A stretch of 64,000 bases of DNA. It comes from Datisca glomerata (taxonomy: Eukaryota; Streptophyta; Magnoliopsida; Cucurbitales; Datiscaceae). The translations under genes and the position numbers were made by a program. This document shows, in pieces, positions 1 through 11,707 of the stretch (its first letter is position 1; every line of letters begins with the position of its first letter). The DNA lies in the NCBI GenBank assembly GCA_003255025.1, contig QANY01012022.1, forward strand, positions 124,001 through 188,000. The letters are read 5' to 3'. The notes beneath the pieces were generated by a model that did no database searches, had not been told where the DNA came from, and worked only from the letters and a program-made list of their open reading frames with translations.

Positions 1-483
1 AATGGCCTCCTCCTCTTCATTAGCCTTATCTTCTACTGGAAAGGGTGACGGAGGAGGCGTCGACTAAAAAAACATGTAATATTAAGCAGACAAAACAGAA
101 AAAGGTGACTACACGAGCTCCGTGTTAAAGAAGAAGAATGGTAGAAAATGATTTTGAACATACATTCTCTGCAACTACAAATCTCTTGAAGCTTTGTTCC
201 TCTTCCTCCTCAGTAGGGACCAAGGAAAGAACAGTCAACTAAAAATGCAAGAAATATAAATCAGTATATGTGAAAGTAATATAAATTAACTTGTCAACAT
301 AATTCACCGACATACATTCTCCTTTGAAAAAATTTCTTTTTGAATATTCTCAACCAGTACTGTCATGGTCGGATATCACTTAAAGAATGTTTGGCACCTT
401 GGTCGAAACCCAGTTACCATAAAAACTACCCATCAATGAGATAGTTTCAAATACACATGCCTATTTAAACAAAAGAGAGTAAT
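1..483 (-). other. Flank with a possible 3' exon of the DUF1985 pseudogene
   Basis: No complete gene is visible. On the minus strand about 161-240 reads as a short acidic stretch, VPTEEEEEQSFKRF, ending close to a GT. A proline-threonine-glutamate segment of this kind follows the DUF1985 domain in related plant proteins, so this may be the next exon of the pseudogene at 484-1399. The rest of the stretch is AT-rich and I recognise nothing in it. The assignment is inference. Confidence 0.35.
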
Positions 484-1399
484 TCAATATTCAGCACATA
501 AATAATTCAATAAATCACTACATAGAATTAAATAAATTGTACCTGAAGGCAAATGGACATCCATTAAGTGAATACCCATGAACAACAACGTATGATTTCT
601 GTGCTTTTTTTCTAGACCTTTAAGATCATAAAAAACAGCATTTGTATTATTCACAGCTAATAATGATTCCATTGTTTTGGAGAATGAGAGCTCTGCCCAC
701 GGATATTGGTTGAACGCTTCATGGTCATCAACCAAATCCAACCATCTCTTCTCAATTAGGGAATGGTTCTCCTTCCCCAACAAAAAATGTTCTAGAAAAT
801 AAATCAGAGCCATCTTGACCCCATCAGAATCTGAATTATATTAAGGGTTTTTAAACTTCTCCTCCAACTCAGCCATTGTTATTTATTGGGCTTTAGGAAA
901 GTACAGATCAGAGAGTCTATTGGGGTCACAAGTCTTCTTCTCATCCCAGGCTTTACCGAACTTTAGTCCATTTATCAACGAGAACTCCTTCTTGGAGAAG
1001 CATAGTGGTTCCTCATTGATAAACAACCAGATAAATTTTCTCCTCATATGGAGTGCGGTTGACATATTCAGGCTCCCTGGCCAACAAGTGATGGCAGACA
1101 GTTGCTAAAAACTTTAGGGTTGGGAGATAAAGGAGATGGCCAAAGCATGTCTCCCTCAATAGAGATTTAGAAGCTGTCAAATTGGTCTTGATAATGTCTA
1201 TGCTGTGGGTATTGCACTTTGCATTGAACCTTGCTTTTGGAATTGTGTTAACGTCATGGACGTATCTTAGTTGTATCATTGATGAAACCATAACCTGTAG
1301 AATATTCAAGGCAAACATAAGATCAGGAAATGTACACGTAGTCCTCGTGTAGCCTAGACGAGGCTTACACGACCCTAGTGTAACCCCAAAAATAGACAC
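484..1399 (-). pseudogene. DUF1985-domain protein remnant (MULE/Ulp1-associated family)
   Basis: Three minus-strand blocks follow one another in different frames: about 1399-1013, 1065-883 and 882-484. Read in order they give the landmarks of DUF1985: CFGHLLYLPTLKF, then FIWLFINEEPLCFSKKEFSL, then LINGLKFGKAWDE, and finally LVDDHEAFNQYPWAELSFSK with a following SL. A frameshift near 1013-1065 and a stop near 840 break it. In plants DUF1985 proteins are numerous and often carry a C-terminal Ulp1-like cysteine protease. Many are carried by Mutator-like transposons, so this is more likely a transposon-borne gene than a host gene. No Ulp1 catalytic region is visible before the window edge. The domain is recognised from its motif order; the transposon link is family knowledge, not seen here. 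Confidence 0.7.
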
Positions 1400-1711
1400 C
1401 CACCAATACCAGAACCTCAGAAACTCAGAAAAAATACTCAGAAACCTAGTAAAAAAACACTCAAAAACCCGGACAAAAAAATATTAGAAACCCAAAAAAA
1501 TCAACCTTGTTGTGATTCAGACATCCATAAAAAATAGATACGTAGAAATCTAAAAAAACCCTTAGAAACAAAAAAAACACCTTAGAAACCAAGAAAAAAC
1601 ACCTCAGAATCCAGAACAAAAACTCAGGAACCCGGAAACTTACCTTGTTGTTTTTCCTTGCTGTGGGAGACCTAGACTCAAAGATTTGCAGAGAAAGAGA
1701 GATGCTCTGAC

Positions 1712-1714
<3 letters not shown>

Positions 1715-1743
<29 letters not shown>
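1715..1743. repeat. (GA)n microsatellite
   Basis: About 14 uninterrupted GA dinucleotides lie next to a looser GA-rich stretch at 1691-1702. The Ser-Leu reading frame on the minus strand here is only a product of this repeat. Confidence 0.95.
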
Positions 1744-1745
<2 letters not shown>

Positions 1746-2059
1746 AGTAATAGTAACAGAGAAATGATGGTAATGCAAGTGAGATAAACGAAGGGGTGGG
1801 GTTTCATGTAATCATCTTTTTTTAAGCCGTCGTTTGGAATTCATGAAGGGGTGTTTTGGTAACTTGACAAGTTGATTTTGAATTGAATGTGGGTCAGGGG
1901 TCAGGGTAAGCGAAAATTAGTGTAATGGTCCATTTCTGCATAATGGTTAGTGTAGGGGTCTACTTAGTAAAAAACCCAAAGTTATAGAGACAAAATCGAA
2001 GGGATGGTCACGACTGAAAAATCGAAGGCCCCCGATTATACGTGAAGGTGAAGATCGGG

Positions 2060-2080
2060 NNNNNNNNNNNGGGGGGGGGG
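2060..2080. other. Assembly gap (11 N) followed by poly-G
   Basis: Eleven N bases at 2060-2070 are followed by ten G. Similar short phrases (gtgaagatcg, ggttattcg) occur on both sides, so a collapsed low-complexity repeat is the likely cause of the gap. Confidence 0.9.
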
Positions 2081-3460
2081 TTATTCGCAAAGGTGAAGAT
2101 CGAAGGGGGAATGGTTATTCGAAAGGGGAAGGGTTAATTGATGGGGTTTCCTATCACTAGGGTTCTCGCTAAAACCTGGTTCAGTTGTGGGGAAAGAGTA
2201 GGGTTTGGTCGTCTGAGTTTCTCACAAGGGTCCTTTGAGGCTCGAAAGTTGTTTTCTTTTCTTTTTACTTGTTTTGTATACTGGACTCTGTGGAGGACGT
2301 TCTTTTCTTTATATTGGACTATGTGTTTCTTCACGTGTTCTCTTCCGTATACTAGCCATTTTTTAAGGAGAACTTTTTTTGCGCTTTTCATATTTTTGTA
2401 TGTTGTGTTTTTTACCATTTCACCGTCCTAGAATTTTGTATACTTGTGAAATTATTTTTGTTTGTGGTAAATAGAATATTCTAATGAGAACCCTTTTTAT
2501 TATCGATAGTGGAACTTTTACGGTTGTCTTTATTCTATATATAATGTTAGTGGAGACCATTTTGTTATTATATTATTTGGCAGTGTGAAATTAAAAGATC
2601 TATTTTCTCTACTAACGACGTTAAATTTTATCAAAATATCAAAAATACTCTTATTTTTCTATATTATTTATTGGGTAGAACCCGAATTTTTATGTTTTGA
2701 GGGAAATAACTCAATTTCATGTTTTAAGAGTTTTATCGATCCGAATTTTCTTGGGTATGTGTCAATATGCTTAAATTGGCTGGATCTAAGGTTATTTTGG
2801 TCATTTCATTCTAAAATTAATATATTTATAATAAATTGGATCTATTTACCTTTTTCTTAAACTCCAAAAGATGTTCATGTCTTTTAGTTAAATCTCATGG
2901 GATGTACAAATACTTTTTTAAAAGTAAAATAGATTTTTTTAATTTTAACCTAAATTTTTTTAATCTATAATATATTACAATTCATAATCAATTAAAAGCT
3001 TTCAGTGGACATATTTATCCTCTTAATTTATATGTTAATCCCATATTAACTTTTTTAATTTTGATGTGTCAATCATGTTATATATGTAATTTTAATTTTA
3101 AATTATAATTACCAGTTTGATTCAATAAGTGGTAAACAATCACAACCCATGATAAGTACAACACATGTGGTAGTTAATAAAAGGTTCAAATAAGGGCTTG
3201 CCATTTGAGCCATTGTTTGCATGGTTTTTATATAGAGGCTGGAGGTGGTTTTATCATGTTCGACATGCAGAGAAAAAACAATTATTGATCTTCTTTTAGA
3301 GATATAAATATGGCAGGGAGGATTGAGAAACAAAAAAAGATATAAATATGGCAGGGAGGATTGAGAAACAAAAAAGGAATATGAGTTTGAAGAATCTCTT
3401 CCCGGGTGAATTCTGATTGGAATTTATCTGTTAAATTTCAGTCTTGGATTTATTGAGTGT
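2081..3460. other. AT-rich stretch with no recognisable gene
   Basis: Reading frames of up to 97 codons occur but show no domain, no codon bias and no gene structure. The only structured item is the short duplication at 3301-3376. The stretch ends where the LTR of gypsy element H begins. Confidence 0.6.
3301..3376. repeat. 38-bp direct tandem duplication
   Basis: The unit starting gatataaatatggcaggga occurs at 3301 and again at 3339, virtually identical. This is a recent local duplication of two copies; no function is evident. Confidence 0.9.
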
Positions 3461-4127
3461 TGTTACCAAAAAACTCGTGGCCGAGGTGGCACGCAATTCC
3501 CTTCCACGTGTGAGTCATTTCTGCCTGGAGCATGTACAACACGAATGAAAAACTATAGAGACGAACAGAACCGAGAGTAGTTTCTTCATCGAAGAGCCTC
3601 CGATGCCTGAGTCAGTATCATTGACAGATTTTCTCTTAGGAGAGAGTTGTGTACTTTACACTGTCTGTAGACGGGTATTCTTACCCGGCCTTGGAGAGGA
3701 ATGTATGTCGAATAAGCTTCAGGCGAGATGATGACCTTTGTTGAAATGATGAGTTGGGGTGGCATTAAATTACTTTAGTCTTACCATGTGTGTTGGATGT
3801 GATCATTTGGTGGCTGACTTGACCCATCATTATGGCAATTTGAACTCAACTGACGCCTGCTGTAAATGAGAAAATTCCATAAGGAGTGCTATTTTTGGTG
3901 AATGATGATGCCTAACACAAGGCTAGCCGAGCTCTTGAGTCAGACCTTCCTCTCGGGGCTTTCTAGCTTGCGTTGTTTGATGCTTCCCGAGCTCCTTTGG
4001 AGATCGACCTGGTCATGATGAGTCTTTCCCTCTAGGAGCTCAGCTCTCCAATTACTCTTCTTGAAGTTAAGTAGAAGTCCATGTTGTGGCATGCCACATT
4101 ATTGGTAGTTCAGGAATACCCATAACA
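3461..4127 (-). repeat. LTR of gypsy H (3' LTR in element orientation)
   Basis: This copy is 667 bp, with TG...CA ends. It aligns along its length with 15509-16222, sharing for example the GGTGGCACG near the start and the CTAGCTTGCGTTGTTTGATG segment. Just outside its inner end the minus strand reads ccgggggtaac, a purine-rich run in the place expected of the polypurine tract. Confidence 0.9.
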
Positions 4128-4470
4128 GTTACCCCCGGTCGGAGATTTGGTGGGTCCCATCCACCCAAGTCTAAAGAATTCTTTTTCTGAGGTTCCTCGG
4201 GATCACCTCGAGGTGGTCGTCTTATTGTGGGCACACACATGGCCTTATTTCTCTTGAATCCTTCTTGTCAGTCTCACCTAGGGGGAGGTAATGATGATTA
4301 CGTACAGACATGTGAGGGTGAGTGTGAATGACACAACTCTTGAACCTCTCATGTCGTTCCTTCGAATTCGTGTCGCATGAACATCTGAGCTTACCTCATT
4401 CCGCCACAATTGTACATCATCTGGGTCATTGGATCGATGCAACGATCCTGATTGGTTACGCAAGTTGGGG

Positions 4471-7366
4471 CCTATAAATTGGTCTGCTCCCTCTTCCCTC
4501 CAACATTTTTCCCCCGAGAGACTCTAAAACCCACTTTTGAAAATTCTTCATTTCGCAGAGACGGGAGCTAACGTCCGCAGTCAGTGGCCTTTCTTTCTTC
4601 GTCCCCTGTCCTAACCGTTATCCCTTTTTCCTTCAAGGTGTGACCGCGCCCCCTGCTAACTTGACCTCACACACTCCCTTTATCACCTTAGAAGATGCTG
4701 CTCCGCCGGTCGTTTGTTTCACGCGTCACCATCCGTTCCTCGTCGATAGTTCACCGTGGTAAGTCATTTTCTCCTTATTTGGGTATTTCCTTTTAACTTA
4801 TTTATCTCCTTGATTTTTATCGTGCTTGAGGGTTCTAGGGGGAGTGTAGATTGTATGGGTTGTGGTGCCGTTGTGTCGACTAAAATTTCCGACCGATGGG
4901 TGGCCGACGATATTCCCTCCTCGTTGTCCGAAGATAACTTAGACGAGATTTGGAGGGCTTACCATATCCTCGATTGTGTTTGACTGCGTCTGCCCGAGGT
5001 AGGAGAGAGGGTTAGCGCTCCAAGACATTGGGGGACTTGATTGTATCTGGCTTCATTGTAGTGCAAATTGATGCTCCCTCTACAAGCTTTCTTGAGAGAG
5101 TGGTTTTCTTCGACGGGTATTGCCCTAGCCTAACTCCTACCAAACTCATGGAAGACCCTGATTAGTTGTTGGGTACTCTAGAAGGCTACCCCTCAATGAA
5201 GATTTGACTCTGGATGAGCTTGATTTCATCTTCCAGTTAAAATCCCCTCCCAAGAACAAGGCGGTAGAGGTGCCTCCTTGTGGCTTAGGTTGGTATTACC
5301 TCAATAAACACATTGGAGAATCAAAGGGAATCATGAGTGAGTTTCCTTCCTAGTACAAAGATTAGAAAGACAACTGGCTCTTGGTCTCTAGGCTTTGGGA
5401 TGGCCATCCTAGGGATTTTGAGTTTGCGCCCCAGATCCCTCGGGTCATTGGGGTCGCAGGTGAATTTACATTTCAATACAGGAGAACTCCCACTCGGCGC
5501 TTATCTTAGTCACTAATTTTCTTTATTTTTCTTGTAGCCACTAAGAGGAAGTGAGAGGAACTTACTATCTACCTCTTGTCCCTGATTTCTGGCCTAGCTG
5601 AGCTCCCTATTGAGTCTCGTGCTTACGATGAGCTTCTTAGGCCTGAGATTTTATTTAAGGTAGAATTATATTTGGACCCTCTAGAGGACATAACAGTCGA
5701 CCTTTCTGTCTAGAGCTACTCAGAGGATTCTCCTATTCGTATGTGCATGACCCTCAAATCACTTTTCTGCTTTTGTTGCTACCTTTTTTATCTTACCTCT
5801 CGTAATTGTGATTCCTTCTTTGTAGCGATGACTGGGGACAACTCTTAATCCAAGAAGCAAAGGATGGAACTCGATTCCTCCAAGATATTGAAGATGGAAG
5901 AGCTACGTGCTATGGCATTGTAGTGGTTTAAAGGGAAGATGGTTACTTATGTATCTCATCCTTCTGTTCCTCAGTCTCTAGCTCTCGGGGATTCTCCACT
6001 GATTATTTCTGTCCTTCCTCATCATGGGAAAGACGCACTACACCCTGAAGGCATCCAGGAGACTTCCTAGAGCTTCACCTAGCCTTCTCGGCCTTCCGTC
6101 CTACCTCACACGATTACCATGTCCTCCCCTCCGGTTTAAGACTCCACCGTGTCGGGCTCTAGCCAGCAGGGGTCTCACGCTGGCTAGAAGCGTAATGGTT
6201 CAATGCCTCTAGTGGAGACCAAACATTCTGAGGTTTAGGCTCGAGCTCGGAAGGAAGCAGCCAGGGTGCTGGATTGGGTGTCTAAGCACATCAACCTCGA
6301 GAGGGAAATACCCCTTCTCAAGGGGCTCGGGGTAGGGTTCCTAGATAGATTCATGGAGCACACCCTTGACGTAAGTTTTGGCTCAAACTTAATACATTAT
6401 TCTTTTCCCCCCACCTGTTCCTTGACCTTCAATGCGGTGTTGTTGGTGCATTTCGGCCGCTGCAAGGACTAGGTACTGGAAGTTATTCGATTATCCTCTT
6501 AGGCGGAAGTTGCTTTAGACGAGAGGGCGAGAGATTTCAACTCTCTACGCAACACCTATGACAAGGTCTAATCAGAGGTTGGGAGATATAGGGGCCCCAA
6601 GGGGGAACTTGCTTGGCTTGAGAGAGAGTTAGGTTATAACAAGGCCAAAGTCGCCTGGGTCATTAATGCTCGTAAGGAACTAAAGGCTCGACTGTCCGAT
6701 TGGGAGAAAGATCTCTCCAATCTTCAACATAAGAGAACATCCTGAAGGATAAGATTTGGCTCCTAGAGGATAAGATTTCTTGGGAGATCCATTCCGGAAC
6801 CCAAGCGGAGAACAGGGAGAGGGAGGCATAGTGAAAGCTTAACTTGGCAGAAATGCAACCAAATGAGAGTCGTGGGCGGTGGATCGAAGGTCATGCTATC
6901 AGAATAGAAGACTTTAAGGCATCCCCGAAGTATCAGATGACCCTCCTTATAGAATTCACCTCGAGTCATGAAAGCCATCGTAACAAGGTCGTCAAAGCTA
7001 TCTAGAGTGGGACTTGAGTTTTCTCAATTGTACGCTGGATCCTCTGCCCATTCTCGTGCAGTTTGCGTACGAGCGAGTGATGGTCCCCGGTGCCTGGGAG
7101 GCTTAGAAATTTACTGGGATGTTCTGCTCTCCCCTTGTTCCTTCGAATATTCCCAGGTCTCCGCCTGTCTCTCCCGGGCTTCCCAGTCCACTGAGCCCTT
7201 CGACCTCGTCGAGCTGGATGTGGAGGTCTCTCCTCCATTACCTCTGATCACCCTTAGGAGAAGGCCCTTCCGCACTGCTAGACTCCACTAGGGCTTCCGA
7301 CCGGGCTGAGGCTCCTACAGCTCCTGCTACTGATGTTGCCGAAGCTTTCGTAGGCTCCGTCAATTA
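4471..7366 (+). pseudogene. Antisense spliced gene of gypsy H (putative gypsy-type transposon protein, PF04195-like)
   Basis: This gene runs opposite to gag. It has its own TATA-like box (CTATAAAT, about 4472-4479), a possible ATG at 4694, and several GT-AG introns: 4759 to about 4838, 5460-5537, 5739-5825, and 6371 to about 6466. It ends at a stop at 7364-7366. The protein contains LLPNSWKTL (about 5137-5163) and GLGWYYLNKH (about 5287-5316), landmarks of the plant 'putative gypsy type transposon' family. A charged region (about 6480-6830) resembles a coiled coil, followed by a Ser/Pro-rich tail. Many in-frame stops (for example at 5162 and 5354) make it a pseudogene. Extra ORFs antisense to the genome of Tat-type gypsy elements are described in plants; their role is unknown. 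The family call rests on motif recognition. Confidence 0.7.
4472..4479 (+). promoter_or_regulatory. TATA-like box of the antisense gene in gypsy H
   Basis: CTATAAAT lies about 220 bp before the first plausible ATG (4694), in a pyrimidine-rich region. It suggests that the antisense gene had its own promoter independent of the LTR. Inference from motif and position. Confidence 0.4.
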
Positions 7367-7959
7367 ACTTATTGTGCGCCATATTTTGTGTCCTCATGGA
7401 TTATAATTTTTCTTTCTTTATATTTGTACATTTTGAAAAGTACTTTTGTCGAACCTTTTTCCTCCTTTAACTTAATTCGTATGAACTTTGATTTCCTTCT
7501 TTTGTCGTCTTTATCTCTGATCCAAATTTGAGTCCCCTTATAAATACTTGCTTGTCTTGAGTGGTGGGGGATCCTTGACTTTTTGGCTAGCTTCGGCTTT
7601 GCAGAACATGATTTTTCCTAAGAGTGGGTTGCCTCCTATTGGAAGAGTTCGAGTCGAACAACTTTGTCGAATCACTAAGGAGTCGCATTGCCCCCTATGG
7701 TGGGTCTTGTTGGAGTAGAGTGAGATACTTTTCCTTATGTTGGGTGAAATGATGGGTGTGATTTCCCTTCCTCTAGTGCTCGATTGGGCATTCCTGCTCA
7801 GGCATGTCGAGACAGATCACACCACCCTTTCGTTTTGTTAGTGTTTCATATTGACTTTCCTACTCGACAGAAGGCTTTTCCTCTTTTCTTCTTAGAGTTT
7901 CATTGGATATTCCTGCTTTCGTCTGGAGTTCCTTCACGCTCAATGAGCTGATGTGCTTG
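7367..7959. other. Non-coding spacer of gypsy H
   Basis: This T-rich sequence between the stop of the antisense gene and the tandem array may include the terminator of the antisense gene. I see no gene or further repeat in it. Confidence 0.45.
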
Positions 7960-8490
7960 GCAAACATAATTTTCTGATCCCGACTGGTGGGCCGGAGCGC
8001 CATGCCAGTCATTACCTTTTAATCCCAAGTGGCCGGCTAAAGGGCCTTGGCAGTCATCACTTTTTTATTTGTGGAGTCTAGTCAGGTATTTCCACTCCGA
8101 CCAGAGCTCATTTCCCGTCCGACGAGCTGGTATGCTAGACATATATCACTTTTTGATCCCGACTGATTGCCTTGCCAATCATCAATTTTTGTTTAATCTT
8201 GACTGGTCGGCAAGAGTGCTTTTACCAGTCATCACTTTTTGTTTATCCTGACCGTCGAGCAAGATTGCTAGCCAATCATCACTTTTTTAATCCCGACTGA
8301 TCGACTACAGCGCCTTTACCAGTCATCACTTTTTTTTATTACAACTACTAAGCAAGAGTGTTCGCCAATCATCACATTTTATTTATCCCGATGGCCTAGC
8401 TAGAGTGCTCGCCTGTCACCACTTTTATTTATCTCAACTGTCGTGCTAGAGTGCTTGCTAGTCATCACTTTTTGTTTCAATCTTCCATGG
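7960..8490. repeat. ~47-bp tandem array in gypsy H
   Basis: About ten degenerate units are marked by a recurring CCAGTCATCACTTTTT followed by ATCCCGACTGGTC-like sequence. The TCATCAC boxes are spaced about 46-52 bp (for example near 8228, 8274, 8320, 8366, 8413 and 8461). Arrays between the coding region and the 3' LTR are typical of Tat-type gypsy elements. The copia insertion A1 begins just after it. Confidence 0.8.
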
Positions 8491-8508
8491 TGAAATGAGT
8501 TCTTCATT

Positions 8509-8513
8509 GATAA
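8509..8513. other. Left target-site duplication of copia A1 (GATAA)
   Basis: GATAA immediately precedes the A1 LTR and is repeated exactly at 13179-13183 after the other LTR. Five base pairs is the normal duplication length for copia integrase. It fixes the insertion point within the gypsy H sequence. Confidence 0.9.
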
Positions 8514-10272
8514 CGTTGGAATTATATCCACAAAGTAGGGTGTGATAACTATTTATGTGTATTTAGTTATTTCTTAGACATTTTATATTACTGAATTTAA
8601 TGAATGAATGAAACTTTTTTATTAATTAAAGTGTATTTATAGTTTACTCAAGTCCTGGAATTATTTTCAACGTAAGAAGAGTAAAGACTGAGGGGACTTC
8701 TAGAGAAACTCTTCTGAAATAGTTCAGAATGTTATTCGCAGTCTTAGGATTGGCTTGACAATCAAGTCCGATTATGACTATTAGGTTAAACCAAAGGATG
8801 CCGGTCTTGGGGCATGAGAGTGAAGACTCTAACGGTTGACCTAGACATGTTGTGGAACATATTGAATAGACCAATAACTAATTAATTTAGAGCAAAGCCA
8901 TTTATCTAGCTCTAAATCTAATTGTTACACCTATAAGCGTATTTTCATAATTACATTAATCCTAAGGTGAATACAAAACTTGACTTAGTTTGTTACAATC
9001 TTTGATATGAAAAATGAGTGAGTTTAAATTGATGGAAAATACCTCGGTTGTTGGGATCGTGAATCAAATATGGTAGAATTGCGTGATTCACAGAGATGAA
9101 ATAGTGTGGCAAGATTGCAAATGCAACAACATCACCTTATGCTTTATTGATGTGTGTGTGAATGAACTAACTTGTCCAAGTATTCGAGAAAATTAATCAT
9201 TGAATAAGACATTGTGATCTATACGAGACAATTCACTATTATGATTTTTTTATTTACAGTCAATAAATGAGTTAAAGAAATAATAACTAGAGGGGTAAAA
9301 TGATAATTTAATATTTTTCTCTTGTTACTGATGTTCATGGAGGGTAATATGTTAAAATATTCTATGGTCTTTGAAATAAAAGTGTTTATTTACACCAACA
9401 GAAAATGTAGCGTGCATGAATCGAGAGTTGATTCGGCATTGGACCTATAGTGGAGTTTTATGATGTCAAGATTAAATAGGTCAGGAATTTATGGAGATGA
9501 ATTTTCCGAGTATTTGAATACTATAGTTTTATTAATGTGGGTCCATTTAGTCTGAGGAGTTACTCATAAGGACATAAATGAAAAATAATATCAGTTCGAA
9601 CAAAAGCGTAGACTGAGGTATATTTCCCGAACCCAATGGTATTATAACTTAATTAGTGAGGAGAAAAATTGATGTTCAAATTAATTAATTTATTATTTTC
9701 TAATTATTGGATAGTTAGCAAATAAAAGAAATAAGTTAATTAATTGATGGAGATCAATTTAATTTATCAATTTAGATTGATGAATTTGGACCCAGTATTG
9801 ACTCTATGGAGATGTAAAAAATCATAGAGGGACAGTGTATGGAGAAGATTTTTGGCAATTTACAATATAATGGTATATAAGTAAATTCCGTAATCATTAT
9901 ATAGGGGATGACATTAGGGTTGCCTCCTAAGAGTGTGTTGACACAACCTTGATCATATTGTGTGATTACAAAAAGCAAAGAAAGTAGTTTCTATCTTTAC
10001 TCCCTGTTGCCGCCAAAACCTAGAGGAAGAAGAAAAATAGGTTCTTGATTGTGCTATTTAGTATTTAGACGTATGTATCAATGAATGTTTTGATCTTGAC
10101 ATATATTTTTATATGGTAAATTCAAAGCATGATGTGTTTTATGAATGGATCCCGATCGATTGACTCTAGGTGTTTATTTTCAATTTTAGAATTGATGTAC
10201 GCCTAAAGTGAGGCATATGATTTGATGTAATTTAATAGAAGTTGTATTTTTAAATTCCATGTAGATCCATCA
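8514..10272 (+). repeat. 5' LTR of copia A1
   Basis: It starts cGTTGGAATTATATCC (the first base of the usual TG is changed) and ends GATCCATCA, which aligns with GATCCAACA at the end of the 3' LTR. It is about 1.76 kb and matches the minus-strand LTR at 28137-29782 over most of its length. The following gagagaagcc may be a worn initiator-Met primer-binding site. Confidence 0.8.
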
Positions 10273-10339
10273 TCGTGAGAGAAGCCGACATCGTTGTTCG
10301 CTGCTGCCGCCACTTCTTGCCTTCGCTGCTCGCCGCAGT

Positions 10340-10620
10340 AGGTTTCCAGATTATGGTTTAGGAAACCTTAAGGTTTTGGAAACTTCAAGGTTTAGAAAAC
10401 CTTGAGTTTTAAAATCTTTAGGGCTTAAGAAATCTTGAGGTTTTAGAAAATTTATTGGTTAGGAAACCTTGAGTTTTGAAAACTTCAATGTTTAGGAATC
10501 TTTAAGTTTTTAGAAATTTTAGGGTTTAGAAAACTTTGAGATTTTTGATACTTTAGGGTTTAGGAGATCTCGAGTTTTGGAAAACATTTGGGTTTGGGAA
10601 ACCTTAGGGTTTTAGCCCAA
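10340..10620 (+). repeat. Short tandem repeats with telobox-like motifs in the A1 leader
   Basis: A ~20-bp motif of the type TTTAGGAAACCTTGAGGTTT recurs about a dozen times in degenerate form, together with TAGGGTTT (complement of the telobox AAACCCTA). It is internal to the element and not a telomere. Confidence 0.65.
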
Positions 10621-11707
10621 TCGAGTCCTAAAAATTATTTTTATTTAATTCGGTAATTTTTTAACCCTAATTAATTAGAATTTATTTTATAATTTTTTTA
10701 AAATAAATCAATTGATTAATTTACTTGGTAATTTATTTATCATAGTAAAAATTATTTAAAAATTAAATTTTAAGTTGAAATATGAATTTTGAAAATGTGA
10801 CTGGACTTTTATAAATAGTTACAAATTGGTGGGACTTTTTGAAGGAGAATGAGAAGATTACAGACAACATCAAGATCAGTATTTAAATTATTATAATTTT
10901 TGTATTCTTTTTATGGGTTGTAGTTAGATATGAGCCTTAGAGAGATTAATTTTAAATAGATTATTTATTATTAATCTCGTGTAATCATATAACATGCTAT
11001 ATAGAAATAGAGATATGCCAATATCAAAATGCCATGTAGCATGCATATGCATCATTGTAGTTTAAAATTATAATGGGTTATAATTTAAATATAATGCGAA
11101 TTCTATAAAAGTTATAAACTTTAAATTGAAATTTAAATTTTATAAAAAAGTTTATAATTTTCGAAACTTGTTTTTTCTAAATTAATAAAGAATTGTAATT
11201 TTTGAAAAAACAACGAAAAATCTATTTTTCCAAAAACTAAATGGAAGGATCGTTTATGTTGAAACGCTCCTAAGATCCCCAACGCAAACTTGATCATGGC
11301 ACAATGAATGGTTTAGATCCACCCTAGCGGTACTCTCTTTAGTGGAAGAAACTTGGGAATCGTGTCCCTTTGAATCTGCTTAAGAAGGTAAAGCTTGTAA
11401 AGAAAATGGTGAGGCAAGACCGAACCTAGATGAACTGTTAGTTCATGGCAACCTTTAAAGCCGATGTGTTGGTTAGACACTTAGACCAAAACACATTGGA
11501 ATCCCTCATAGGGGCTAGCCAATGGGGCTAAGGTGACGAAAACCATTGGTGATTGGATAAGCTAGACGTAGCAAAATCTTGAGAAGAGTTAACCAAATGA
11601 GAGGAGTCTCGATGCAACATGAGGTAGCTTGAGCGTTGTCCTTAGATGAGACAAGCTATCGTTGATTGAGTATTTATTTACACCACTTATTTATTCTTTT
11701 CAGTTTT
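10621..11707 (+). other. Long untranslated leader of copia A1
   Basis: AT-rich leader without a gene. It aligns with the reverse complement of 33681-34700 in element A2, for example around ATGGGTTGTAGTTAGA and the following ATTATTAATCT. A leader of more than 1 kb is therefore a family feature. Confidence 0.7.

Noticed and set aside
1461..1778. Minus-strand frame with SLSLSLSLSQ
   Set aside because: It is produced by the (GA)n microsatellite.
2138..2431. 97-codon plus-strand frame with hydrophobic stretches
   Set aside because: T-rich sequence gives Phe/Leu runs; there is no homology, exon structure or counterpart.
10340..10620. Interstitial telomere repeat
   Set aside because: The TAGGGTTT motifs are scattered in a degenerate ~20-bp repeat, not a run of TTTAGGG.
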